DNA of 64,000 bases, from the NCBI RefSeq assembly GCF_006715485.1, contig NZ_VFNH01000003.1, forward strand, positions 496,001-560,000. Direction: 5' to 3'. Below, in pieces: positions 52,614-63,627 of this stretch. The number at the start of each line of letters is the position of its first letter. The stretch's first letter is position 1. The notes under the pieces were generated by a model that had not been told where the DNA came from, ran no database searches, and saw nothing but the letters and a program-made list of their open reading frames with translations. A program made the position numbers and the translations under genes. This DNA is from Herbaspirillum sp. SJZ107. GTDB lineage: Bacteria > Pseudomonadota > Gammaproteobacteria > Burkholderiales > Burkholderiaceae_D.

Positions 52614-52950
52614 TTTTGAGGAGTAAGGTGGAAAGCGCCCACGAAATCACGCTGTACAGGATCGCCGCCACGAAGGCCGACCCGAATCCTGTGACATGGA
52701 AGCCCGCCACCAGGTGCGATACCAGCCAGAACAGCAGCGCATTGATCACCAGGATGAACAACCCCAGGGACAGCAGCGTCACGGGCAGGGTCAGCACGAC
52801 CAGCACGGGACGGATCAGGGTATTGACCAGGCCCAGCACCAGCGCAGCCACGAGGGCGGCGCCGATGTTGGTCACGGTCACGGAATTCATCAGGTAAGGC
52901 AGCGCCATCAGGGCGGCGGCATTGATCAGCCAGGTCAGGAGCAAACGCAT
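52597..52950 (-). CDS. Small membrane protein of the phage-holin-like family IV/YvlD group
   Basis: A 117-residue integral membrane protein with about four hydrophobic segments (LLLTWLINAAALMALPYL; ALVAALVLGLVNTLIRPVL; FILVINALLFWLVSHLV; and a C-terminal one). Despite the phage-holin family name there are no phage genes nearby. The gene sits in the same position between ahcY and metF in many betaproteobacteria. Its role is unknown. The ATG at 52950 follows AGGA with 16 bases between; the overlap with metF shows translational coupling. Confidence 0.8.
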   Translation of the reverse strand: MRLLLTWLINAAALMALPYLMNSVTVTNIGAALVAALVLGLVNTLIRPVLVVLTLPVTLLSLGLFILVINALLFWLVSHLVAGFHVTGFGSAFVAAILYSVISWALSTLLLKNDGNP

Positions 52951-53118
52951 GTCGGTGTCTTTCGTGAGGGCGAGCCGGTCCGGCTGTCCCACGACGACAC
53001 CCTGGCACAGGGGCCGCCCTAGGGCAGCGAACCGGACCGCTGGGGATGGTCCGGAGCGCCGGCGTACACGGGCGCACCGCCCGCGCCGCCAGGCGCCAAA
53101 TCACGGAAGATTACCAGA

Positions 53119-54534
<1,416 letters not shown>

Positions 54535-54567
54535 CACGCCCTCCTTTCAAGTTAAGAAAAAAGTAAC

Positions 54568-54631
54568 GTGAGCGCGGTGTTGATGATCCGAGCCTGGCGA
54601 AAGAGAATTCTTTCGTCGCAACGCTCCTCGG
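54568..54631 (-). promoter_or_regulatory. SAH riboswitch upstream of ahcY
   Basis: On the minus strand the leader begins with CCGAGGAGCGTTGCGACG, has a short hairpin, continues with CCAGGCTCGG and ends with the CGCTCAC element about 34 bases before the ahcY ATG. CCGAG (54627-54631) pairs with CTCGG (54588-54592), and GAGCG pairs with CGCTC (54571-54575 region) as a pseudoknot. This is the conserved architecture of the SAH riboswitch. By family knowledge, SAH binding raises ahcY expression, here probably by freeing the AGGAGG site. Confidence 0.9.
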
Positions 54632-54742
54632 AATTCATAAGTTTAACACGGGTGGGCTCGGAAATGGCCTGTTGTGTTGTATTGCTGGATGGGTGGGTGT
54701 GCTTCCGCTGACGTTACCCGCAATTGAACGTGGTGCGCTACG

Positions 54743-54855
54743 AACTTGAGTCCCCGCCTGCGCGGGGACGACGTGCCGAGGCAGTCGATTAACGCAACGT
54801 ATTTCCAAGCCCGCCACCTTGGAACGTCATCCCCGCGAAGGCGGGGATCCAAGTT
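54743..54855. repeat. REP-like inverted repeat doublet (copy B)
   Basis: Two 31-base elements at 54743-54773 (reverse) and 54825-54855 (forward), 51 bases apart, each with the CGTC head, a CCCCGCG/CGGGG palindrome and an AAGTT tail. They belong to the family seen at 31737-31823 but are arranged tail-out rather than head-out. They lie in the ahcY-metK spacer, between the ahcY leader and the metK stop. The last element ends 14 bases before the metK stop codon. Confidence 0.8.
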
Positions 54856-54869
54856 ATAGGCGTAGACGC

Positions 54870-56039
<1,170 letters not shown>

Positions 56040-56323
56040 GAAGTAAGGCTCCTGATACTGTTTAAATAATTGCCGCAGTACCAATGCCTGCGACGCTTTA
56101 GCGATATTTGTATTCCGCTTCGCAAGTTGTCATTAACTCCGCGGATCCTGCTCGGCGCGCTAATCAATCTTCAAGGAAAGACGTATTGCCGCAGGCGATA
56201 CGCTGGTATGGCCAGACGATACAACCCGGCCATGAAGTTTTGTTAGGCGCTCTAAAGTGGTATTTTACGCTCCTTGAAAAATTTTGGTGAGCAAGCCGTC
56301 GCTTGTCTACCCTGAATCAATCC

Positions 56324-57175
56324 ATGCTTGTTCTCTTGTTCCGCCTCCTGTCGGTGCTGCCTCTATCTGTGCTACATGCGCTGGGGGCGGCGCTTGGCTG
56401 GCTGGTTTACCTGGTTTCCCCCTCTTATCGCCGGCGCCTGCGCAGCAACCTGGACGGTGCCGGTTATGCCGGCCAGCTGCATACCGCCATCGCCGAATCC
56501 GGCAAGGCGATCCTCGAACTGCCGTTTGTATGGTGCGCGCAACAGGAGCGTGTCACCCGCCACGTCACGATGGAAAACTGGGAACTGGTCCAGCGCCAGC
56601 TCGACAGTGGCAAGGGCATCGTCTTCCTCACGCCGCACCTCGGCTGCTTCGAACTGACCGCGCAACAGGTGTCGCTGCGCGTCGAGCTGACCGTGATGTA
56701 CCGCCCGCCGCGCAAGAGCGCGCTCAAGCCGCTGGTCGAAGGCGCCCGTGCGCGCCAGCACATGCACCTGGCGCCGGCCAACCTGTCCGGCGTGCGCATG
56801 CTGGTCAAGGCGCTGCGCGGCGGCCAGCCGGTCGGCGTGTTGCCAGACCAGGTACCGCAGGAAGGCGAAGGCGTGTGGGCGCCCTTCTTCGGCCGCGACG
56901 CCTACACCATGACCCTGCCGTCCAAGCTGGCCCAGCTGGGCAAGGCCGACATCCTGCTGGTGTATGCCGAGCGCCTGCCGCGTGGACGCGGTTACGCGAT
57001 CCGCTTCGTGCCCTTCGAAGGCGATCTGTCCGGCACCGCTGCCGAACAGGCCGCCAGCATCAACCGCGCAATGGAGCAATTGATTGCGCGTTGTCCGTCC
57101 CAGTATTTCTGGAGCTATAACCGCTACAAGCGTCCGCAGGGCGTCGCAGCACCTGACGCCGAGACCGTCGCATGA
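56324..57175 (+). CDS. LpxL/HtrB-like lipid A acyltransferase (first of two)
   Basis: Inner-membrane acyltransferase of about 283 residues that would add a secondary acyl chain to lipid A. An N-terminal hydrophobic anchor (MLVLLFRLLSVLPLSVLHAL) is followed by the catalytic H-x4-E motif, PHLGCFE, at about residue 110. ATG at 56324 is preferred; a TTG at 56303 would add seven residues. It is the first gene of an operon with the second acyltransferase and dapF, each overlapping or nearly touching the next. Confidence 0.88.
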   Translation: MLVLLFRLLSVLPLSVLHALGAALGWLVYLVSPSYRRRLRSNLDGAGYAGQLHTAIAESGKAILELPFVWCAQQERVTRHVTMENWELVQRQLDSGKGIVFLTPHLGCFELTAQQVSLRVELTVMYRPPRKSALKPLVEGARARQHMHLAPANLSGVRMLVKALRGGQPVGVLPDQVPQEGEGVWAPFFGRDAYTMTLPSKLAQLGKADILLVYAERLPRGRGYAIRFVPFEGDLSGTAAEQAASINRAMEQLIARCPSQYFWSYNRYKRPQGVAAPDAETVA

Positions 57176-58035
57176 AATTCCTGATCGCCCTCCTGTGGCT
57201 GCTGCACTGGCTGCCGCTGCCCATCCTCGGCCGTATCGGCACCGCCGTCGGCACCCTGATGTATTACGCCATCCCCAAGCGCCGCAAGATCGCCATGACC
57301 AACCTGCGCCTGTGCATGCCCGAGCTGAGCGAGGCGCAGCGCAGGGACATCGTCATGCGCCACTTCCAGGGGTATTCGCGCAGCATCCTGGAGCGCTCGC
57401 TGATCTGGTGGGCGTCATTCGAGCGCATCCACGGTCTGATCGAAGTCGTGCCGGCGGTGCCGAAGGCACAAATGGAAAGCGGTCCGACGATCCTGTTCTG
57501 TCCGCATTTCGTCTGCCTCGACGTCGGCGGCGTCGCCGCGCGCGTGATGCCGCTCGCCACGATCTATTCGCCGCAGAAAAACAAGGCTTTCGACGACTTG
57601 TTGCGCTACGGGCGCGAGCGTTACGGTCCGGTTCGCTTGTTCACACGCGAAGAAGGCGTCAAACCGATCCTGCGCGCGCTGCGCGACGGCTTGCCCTACT
57701 ACATGCTGCCGGATATGGATTTCGGCGAAAAGGACGCCACTTTCGTGCCCTTCTTCGGTATCCAGGCCGCGACCCTGACTGCCATGGCGCGCCTGGCCGG
57801 CGCGACCGGGGCCAAGGTGATCCCGATCATCGCCACCTTCCTGCCGAACTACAAGGGCTATCGGGTCGAATTCTTCCCGGCATGGGAAAATTACCCGGGC
57901 GACGATATCGTCGCAGCCACCCGCCGCATGAATGCCTTCATCGAAGACCGTGTGCGCGAACATCCTGCCGAATATTTCTGGACACATAAACGCTTCAAGA
58001 CCCGGCCGCCAGGCGAACCTCCGCTCTACGATTGA
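57172..58035 (+). CDS. LpxL/HtrB-like lipid A acyltransferase (second of two)
   Basis: A 287-residue paralogue of the preceding gene. The N-terminal anchor is ALLWLLHWLPLPILGRIG, and the catalytic H-x4-D motif is CPHFVCLD, followed by the DMDFGEKDATFVPFFG substrate region. It overlaps the first acyltransferase by 4 bases (ATGA). Two successive secondary acyl additions to lipid A would give a hexa-acyl form. Which position each enzyme acylates is not evident. Confidence 0.88.
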   Translation: MKFLIALLWLLHWLPLPILGRIGTAVGTLMYYAIPKRRKIAMTNLRLCMPELSEAQRRDIVMRHFQGYSRSILERSLIWWASFERIHGLIEVVPAVPKAQMESGPTILFCPHFVCLDVGGVAARVMPLATIYSPQKNKAFDDLLRYGRERYGPVRLFTREEGVKPILRALRDGLPYYMLPDMDFGEKDATFVPFFGIQAATLTAMARLAGATGAKVIPIIATFLPNYKGYRVEFFPAWENYPGDDIVAATRRMNAFIEDRVREHPAEYFWTHKRFKTRPPGEPPLYD

Positions 58036-58043
58036 TCGACATA

Positions 58044-58907
58044 ATGAAACTGAAATTCACCAAGATGCACGGCGCCGGCAACGACTTCGTCGTGATCGAC
58101 GCCATCAGCCAGCCCATCGACTTCGGCCCCGAACAGTGGCGCCGCCTGGCCGACCGCCGTTTCGGCATCGGCGCCGACCAGATCCTGGTGGTCGAGCGCC
58201 CGACCCTGCCCGGCTGCGACTTCCGCTACCGCATCTTCAATAATGACGGCGGCGAAGTCGAGCAGTGTGGCAATGGCTCGCGCGCCTTTGTCCGCTTCGT
58301 CAGCGACAAGGGCTTGACGGCCAAGGATGCGATCCGCGTGGAGACCATGGCCGGCATCATCACCCCGCGCCTGGAAGCGGACGGCAGCATCACCGTGGAC
58401 ATGGGCGCGCCGGTGCTGGAAGCGGCCCGGGTCCCGTTCGACGCCGCCGGTCTGGCAGGCGTGCCCGAGGGCCGCGACACCCTGTGGCCGGTCACGCTGC
58501 GCCAGGACGGCCAGGAAGTGGAAGTCCTGCTGTCGGTCGTGTCGATGGGCAATCCACATGCGGTGCAGGTGGTCGACGACGTCGACACCGCGCCGGTGTC
58601 CGAGACCGGCCCGCAGATCGAGCGCCACCCGCGCTTTCCGCGGCGCGTCAACGCCGGCTACCTGCAAGTGCTGGCGCGCAGCCACGTCAAACTGCGCGTG
58701 TACGAGCGCGGTGCCGGCGAAACGCTGGCGTGCGGCACCGGCGCCTGCGCAGCAGTCGTGGCCGGCATCCGCCGCGGTTTGCTCGATTCGCCGGTCCGGG
58801 TCGATGCGCGCGGGGGCCAGCTCAGCATCAGCTGGGCCGGCGAAGGCGAACCGGTCTACCTGAGCGGCCCGGCCGTCACCGTGTTCGAAGGCGAAATCGA
58901 CATGTGA
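58044..58907 (+). CDS. dapF: Diaminopimelate epimerase
   Basis: Converts LL- to meso-diaminopimelate for lysine and peptidoglycan. The product is 287 residues and begins MKLKFTKMHGAGNDFVV. The two catalytic cysteines are Cys75 in EQCGNGSR and Cys230 in ACGTGAC. The ATG at 58044 is chosen; a TTG four codons upstream overlaps the acyltransferase stop. It is last in the acyltransferase-acyltransferase-dapF operon. In relatives a DUF484 gene and xerC follow directly, but here a Sel1 gene and two porins come in between. Confidence 0.96.
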   Translation: MKLKFTKMHGAGNDFVVIDAISQPIDFGPEQWRRLADRRFGIGADQILVVERPTLPGCDFRYRIFNNDGGEVEQCGNGSRAFVRFVSDKGLTAKDAIRVETMAGIITPRLEADGSITVDMGAPVLEAARVPFDAAGLAGVPEGRDTLWPVTLRQDGQEVEVLLSVVSMGNPHAVQVVDDVDTAPVSETGPQIERHPRFPRRVNAGYLQVLARSHVKLRVYERGAGETLACGTGACAAVVAGIRRGLLDSPVRVDARGGQLSISWAGEGEPVYLSGPAVTVFEGEIDM

Positions 58908-58926
58908 AGCATGCCTGGCCGCCGCG

Positions 58927-60495
58927 CTAGGCGGCCAGGTTGTAATCGGCATCGTTGTCGGTGCCGCTTTCCGGCAGCAGGGTGCGCAAGCGGTACAGCC
59001 GCTGCCGATAATTGCCCTCCGGCCCGCCCGGCCCGCAGTCGACCTCGTCGAACAGCTGCGCCATGCGGTCGAGCAGCTGGCGCTCCTGCGCCGTTTCCAC
59101 CAGCACCAGGCGGCGCCGGCTGCGGCCGTAGCTGGCGCGGATATCGATCACCAGGCAATGGCCGCGGTCCGCCTGCCGCACATCCAGCAGCAGGGCTTCG
59201 GCCCGGCTGAGTCCAAACGCCAGCGCCAGTTCCAGGCGCGCCGCCAGCAGCGGATGGGCCGACAGGTCGCGCCCTGCCAGCAAGGCAGCCAGCCCCGGCC
59301 AGGCATCCGGCAGGCGCGGCGCGATCTTGCGCAGGGCCGCCGCCGCCCGCGAGCATTCCTGGAGCGCCGCCTTCTGCAGCCAGAACACAGCGCGCACATC
59401 ATTGCTTTCGTTTTCCCGGCGCGCCCGCCAGGCGGCGTTGCCGCATTCGAGCTGGGCGTCGCGGTACCCCATTTCCGCAGCCCGCTCCAGGTACTTCTGC
59501 GCTTCCACGACATTACGCTGTGAAAACTCCGGCTTGATATAGATACGCGACAGGGCGTACCAGGCTTCGGCCAGGCCCTGCTCGCCGGCCTGCACCAGCC
59601 AGCGCACGGCTTTCTTGAAGTTGGCCGCGCCGCCGCTGCCGGGTATGCGCTTGCCGTCCACCTGCATGCGCGCGCTCCACAGGCCAAGCGAGAACTGGGC
59701 ATGGCGGTCCTGCTCGGCTGCAGCCAGTTCCCAGAACGTGTGCAATTCGTCAGGCGTGACGTCATGGGGCAAGCCGCCCTCGGCCGCCAGGCGGGCGCAG
59801 CGCGACAGCAGCGTCACCTCGTCGGGGGCGAGGCGGGCGCAGGCACCGTCGCGGGCGGCATCGGAACCGGCCATGCTGCGGGCCAGCGGCAGCGCACGCC
59901 GCAGGTAGGCGGCATGGTCGCCGGCCTGCCATGCCTGTTCCAGCAGCGCGAACTGGGCCGGGGCGACGCCGCTGTCCGCCGCCTGACGGAGCCAGCGCTG
60001 GCCTGCCGGCGCGACGCTGCCCGGCATGCCCGGCGACTGTGGCGCCTGCGCTTCGGCACCGGCCGGCGCCACCGCGCCATGCTCGCCCGCCAGCAGCCAC
60101 TGCGCCTGGGAAAAGCCGGCGCGGCCGGCATCTTCGAGTGCGCGCAGGGCCTTGGTACGCTGGGCCTGCCCCGCCGGCGTCGTGCGCGCGCCCAGCACCA
60201 GCTGGGCATAGACCAGCCCGGCCCGCACCAGTCCGCCGTCGTACGCACGCTCGTACCAGGCAGTGACCGGATGTGGACTCTGCTGCGCCAGCTCGAACGG
60301 AATATGGTTGCCGATCAGCTGCCAGGCTTCCGTACAACCTTGCTGGGCGGCGCGGTCCAGCCAGTGCAGGGCCGTAGGCAGGCTCTTCGGCAAGCCGTTG
60401 CTGCCGAACAGGTACAGCCGTCCCAGTGCCAGCTGGGCCTCGGCGCGGCCGGCACGGGCGCCGCGAATGATCGCTAACTCTTCACGATTTGCCAT
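58927..60495 (-). CDS. Sel1-like tetratricopeptide repeat protein
   Basis: A 522-residue alpha-helical repeat protein with Sel1-type units such as AEAQLALGRLYLFGSNGLPKS and AAQQGCTEAWQLIGNH, with further units near GLAEAWYALSRIYIKPE. It has no signal peptide or membrane segment, so it is probably cytoplasmic. Sel1 proteins act as scaffolds for other proteins; the partner here is unknown. It is convergent with dapF and divergent from porin 1, and does not appear part of an operon. Confidence 0.82.
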   Translation of the reverse strand: MANREELAIIRGARAGRAEAQLALGRLYLFGSNGLPKSLPTALHWLDRAAQQGCTEAWQLIGNHIPFELAQQSPHPVTAWYERAYDGGLVRAGLVYAQLVLGARTTPAGQAQRTKALRALEDAGRAGFSQAQWLLAGEHGAVAPAGAEAQAPQSPGMPGSVAPAGQRWLRQAADSGVAPAQFALLEQAWQAGDHAAYLRRALPLARSMAGSDAARDGACARLAPDEVTLLSRCARLAAEGGLPHDVTPDELHTFWELAAAEQDRHAQFSLGLWSARMQVDGKRIPGSGGAANFKKAVRWLVQAGEQGLAEAWYALSRIYIKPEFSQRNVVEAQKYLERAAEMGYRDAQLECGNAAWRARRENESNDVRAVFWLQKAALQECSRAAAALRKIAPRLPDAWPGLAALLAGRDLSAHPLLAARLELALAFGLSRAEALLLDVRQADRGHCLVIDIRASYGRSRRRLVLVETAQERQLLDRMAQLFDEVDCGPGGPEGNYRQRLYRLRTLLPESGTDNDADYNLAA

Positions 60496-60935
60496 CGCTC
60501 ATTTTCTGGAAGTAAAAGACGTCTTGGAAATACGCGCAGAAGATGCACGTTGGCGCCCGAAGCACCCACAGGACAGGCGATACGGGCGGTGACGTCGGAT
60601 GGGCCAGAGTCTAAAGCCGCGTTGGCACGATTCGATTGCAATTCTTCACGGGTTTGAGGCTGCACAAATCGCGTTACAAGACAGCAATAATATGATGCTG
60701 CATGGAAACTTAAACCATGCTTAGGGTTGTCTGTCTGTACAGGATGAGCCGTTTCGAAAATACAACAGCACAATTGGATTTATTGGCTTTCGACCAAGTG
60801 CAACGGTCATAATTGACAAATCCGACATTCTTGACGCATTAAGCATTTAAGGTTCACACATCCGAGTGTTCAGAAACTACAACAAATCTCAATGCTCTCC
60901 GGATCCTGCGATCGACTTTATAAGGAAATAATTAG
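60496..60935. promoter_or_regulatory. Long AT-richer region upstream of porin 1
   Basis: A 440-base non-coding stretch, clearly AT-richer than the surrounding genes, between the divergent Sel1 gene and porin 1. TTGACA occurs near 60814-60819 followed 18 bases later by CATTAA, a weak candidate promoter. AAGGAAATAATTAG precedes the porin ATG and provides the ribosome-binding site. No small gene or palindromic operator was convincing. A long leader with regulatory control is common for major porins. Confidence 0.35.
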
Positions 60936-62030
60936 ATGAAAAAATCACTCGTGGCAGTCGCTCTGCTGGGTGGCTTCGCCGCTGTGGCGCAAGCTCAGAC
61001 CGCTGTTCAGATCTACGGCAACCTGGATGCCGGCCTGGTCAAGCGTACCAACCAGACCGTTGCCATCGGCAAGCGCGCCGCCAACACCCTGGGCTTCAAG
61101 GGGACTGAAGACCTGGGCAATGGCCTGAAAGCACTGTTCCAGCTGGAAATCCGTTACGAGCCGGACACCGGCACCGTTGAAAACGGTAACCGTCCGCTGT
61201 TCCAGGGCCAGAGCCGCGTCGGCCTGCAGGGTGATTTCGGTATGGTCCGCATCGGTCGCGGCCTGACCCCGTTCCAGGAAGTCGTCGGTTCGTTCGAGCC
61301 GTTCCACGGCTTGCCGACCCCGGCCGGTTTCTATACCGACATCAGCGTCGCCGGCTTCAACTCGGCACCGCTGGATGGCACCGCGAACGCAGCCACCGGC
61401 GCCACCACCGCGAACAGCAACCGTATCTCGAACGCCGTGTTCTACAACACCCCGGTCGTCAACGGTTTCCAGCTGAACGCATCGTGGGCAACCAAGGAAG
61501 CCAACGGCGGTACCCTGACCGGCACCAACGGCGGCGCGAGCTACCTGACCGTCAACGGCGCGGCACCGCAAGGCTCGACCAACCCGTTCTCGGTCGCTGC
61601 GACCTACAACAACGGTCCGGCCGCCGCAATGCTGGCCTACGAGCGTAATGCTGTCGAGTCGAAGGTCTGGTCGGGCGCCGGTTCGTTCGCGCTGACCCCG
61701 GAACTGAAGCTGATGGCGACCTACTCCAAGCAGAACGCCGAGCACATCAATCCGGTCCTGTCGGACACCAAGGCATGGGTGATCGGCGCGACCTACGCCA
61801 TGGGCCCGGGCAAGCTGCTGGCTGGCTACGGCCAGAAGCAACTGGAAAACACCCCGAAGACCAAGCAGTTCTCGCTGGGCTACGAATACAGCCTGTCGAA
61901 GCGTACCTACCTGTACGTCGATGCCTCGCGCAAGAAGAACATCGTGAACGTGGGCGGTACCAATATCGGCCAACTGGCGCTGGTTCCGACCGTCAACCAC
62001 TACGACGTGGGCCTGAACCACTCGTTCTAA
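60936..62030 (+). CDS. Gram-negative porin (major outer-membrane porin type)
   Basis: A 364-residue outer-membrane trimeric porin. The signal peptide (VAVALLGGFAAVAQAQ) ends near residue 20, and the mature protein begins with the SSVQIYGNLDAGL-like family start. TLGFKGTEDLGNGLKALFQL and RSRVGL-type beta-strands follow, and the C-terminal residue is Phe (GLNHSF), the outer-membrane assembly signal. A strong ribosome-binding site and a downstream terminator are seen. Codon choice is highly biased, consistent with high expression. Confidence 0.93.
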   Translation: MKKSLVAVALLGGFAAVAQAQTAVQIYGNLDAGLVKRTNQTVAIGKRAANTLGFKGTEDLGNGLKALFQLEIRYEPDTGTVENGNRPLFQGQSRVGLQGDFGMVRIGRGLTPFQEVVGSFEPFHGLPTPAGFYTDISVAGFNSAPLDGTANAATGATTANSNRISNAVFYNTPVVNGFQLNASWATKEANGGTLTGTNGGASYLTVNGAAPQGSTNPFSVAATYNNGPAAAMLAYERNAVESKVWSGAGSFALTPELKLMATYSKQNAEHINPVLSDTKAWVIGATYAMGPGKLLAGYGQKQLENTPKTKQFSLGYEYSLSKRTYLYVDASRKKNIVNVGGTNIGQLALVPTVNHYDVGLNHSF

Positions 62031-62066
62031 GCTGATGCGGGGCACGCCCCCGCCAAAAGCTGATCC

Positions 62067-62102
62067 GCAAGGGCGGGCCTGGGCAACCAGGTCCGCCCTT
62101 GC
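62067..62102 (+). terminator. Terminator after porin 1
   Basis: A long GC-rich stem GCAAGGGCGGGCCTGG / CCAGGTCCGCCCTTGC, 16 bp including one G-U pair, with a 4-base loop, begins 36 bases after the porin 1 stop. No long T-run follows, so it may act as a strong stabilising or factor-assisted 3' end. Confidence 0.6.
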
Positions 62103-62256
62103 TGCATCTGGGGCCTGTGCGATTTGCACAACGCTTGAGCCGGGTGCCCGGCACTGCCCGCGCAAACGGCATCATCCGTGCGCTGTTGCCGCCCCGGCTG
62201 TCTGCACTGTTGTCTTGTTGCTTGTTATTGCCGTCCGTCCAACCATGGAGAATGCG

Positions 62257-63540
62257 ATGAACAAGTTCCTGCCGGCCGCGCTCGCCGGCACCTGTCTTTC
62301 CACCTGCCTGGCGGCGCCCGCACTCGCCCAGAGCAGCGTCCAGATCTACGGTATCGCCGATGCCGGCGTCATGTGGCAGCGCGGCAGCCGGGTCAAGGTC
62401 ATCAGCGGCGGCGCCGACGGTTCGCGCCTCGGCTTCAAGGGCAGCGAAGATCTCGGGCGCGGCCTGAAAGCCATCTTCAACCTCGAGGCGCGCATCGAGC
62501 TCGATAACGGCACCCAGGTGCCGACCCTGGTCAACGAAAACCAGGGTTATTACCTGACGCGCAACATGGGCGCCCTGCCCGCCCCGGTGCTGGCGGCCGT
62601 GCGCCAGGCACTGCAGCCGCCCGGCGGACCGGCCGTGAATCCCGAGCGTGCGCTGTTCGACCGCACTGCCATGGTCGGCATGGTCACGCCGCTCGGCGCG
62701 GTCCTGCTGGGGCGCATGTACACGCCGGGCTATGAGGTGTTCGCGGCCGCCGATACCTTCGAAGTCGGCACCGGCGGCACCTGGGGCAGCATCACCGGCG
62801 GCACCGGCGGTTTTACGGTACTGGGGGCCGACATCCGCTCGCAGCGCGCGCTGCAGTACCGCATTGCGCTGCCCTCCGGCCTGGGCGGCTCGGTCATGGT
62901 CGCCGGCAAGGGTTCCGGCTACCTCGGCCTGTACAACAAATTCTGGGGCGCGGCGCTCACCTATAAAGCGCGCGGCTGGGACATCGGCATCGGCCACAAC
63001 CACGCCTACGACCCGGCCGGGCGGCCCAGCCTGCGCACCACCACCGTGGGCGGCTCGTATGCCTGGGGCCAGTGGAAGTTCTTCGCCGGCTGGCACGACC
63101 AGTACGACCGCAATGCATCCCTGCTGCCGACTTATATCGCCGGCTGGGATGCGCAGATCGCCCCGCAGCTGGCGCCGCTGGGCGCCGCCACGGCCACCGC
63201 CCTGCGCACCGTGTTCGTCAACAACATCACCATCAACAGCCGGCAGGATGCGTTCAGCGTCCAGGCCGGGCTGCACTACCGCATCGGCGCGGGACGGATC
63301 GTGGCCTCGGTCGCGCACCAGCACGACCGCAGCTCGTCCGAAAACGATGCCATGTTGTTTGCGCTCGGCTACAACTACTTTTTATCCAAGCGCACCGACC
63401 TGTATGCGGTGGCGTCGTTCATCCGGAACGACAACGAAGCCCAGTACAGTCCGGCAACGGCCGGGGCGCCGGGCGGCTTTACCAAGGCGCCCGGCGACGA
63501 CGGACGGGCCTTCCAGTTGGGTGTACGCCACCGTTTCTGA
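62257..63540 (+). CDS. Gram-negative porin (second copy, divergent)
   Basis: A 427-residue porin that is clearly related to, but longer than, porin 1. The signal peptide runs to about residue 24 (APALAQ), followed by SVQIYGIADAGVMWQRGSR, SRLGFKGSEDLGRGLKAIF and the C-terminal GVRHRF ending in Phe. GGAG lies 6 bases before the ATG at 62257; the frame also opens at 62245. Extra loops (for example around NMGALPAPVLAAVRQALQPP) suggest a different substrate range. Confidence 0.9.
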   Translation: MNKFLPAALAGTCLSTCLAAPALAQSSVQIYGIADAGVMWQRGSRVKVISGGADGSRLGFKGSEDLGRGLKAIFNLEARIELDNGTQVPTLVNENQGYYLTRNMGALPAPVLAAVRQALQPPGGPAVNPERALFDRTAMVGMVTPLGAVLLGRMYTPGYEVFAAADTFEVGTGGTWGSITGGTGGFTVLGADIRSQRALQYRIALPSGLGGSVMVAGKGSGYLGLYNKFWGAALTYKARGWDIGIGHNHAYDPAGRPSLRTTTVGGSYAWGQWKFFAGWHDQYDRNASLLPTYIAGWDAQIAPQLAPLGAATATALRTVFVNNITINSRQDAFSVQAGLHYRIGAGRIVASVAHQHDRSSSENDAMLFALGYNYFLSKRTDLYAVASFIRNDNEAQYSPATAGAPGGFTKAPGDDGRAFQLGVRHRF

Positions 63541-63627
63541 CGACGCGGTCAACGCGGCGGCGTTTTCCTGCTTTGCGTGCTTGCGGTCGAGTAAAATGGG
63601 CGGTCCAACTCTTTCGTACGACCATTC

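Noticed and set aside
52597..52950. Phage holin, suggesting a prophage
   Set aside because: No other phage genes, integrase or attachment sites are near. The protein family name is historical, and the gene lies within a conserved methyl-cycle operon.
56040..56323. SAM riboswitch in the metK leader
   Set aside because: I found no segment matching SAM-I or SAM-II consensus in the 284-base gap, so no riboswitch is claimed. A covariance scan would settle it.
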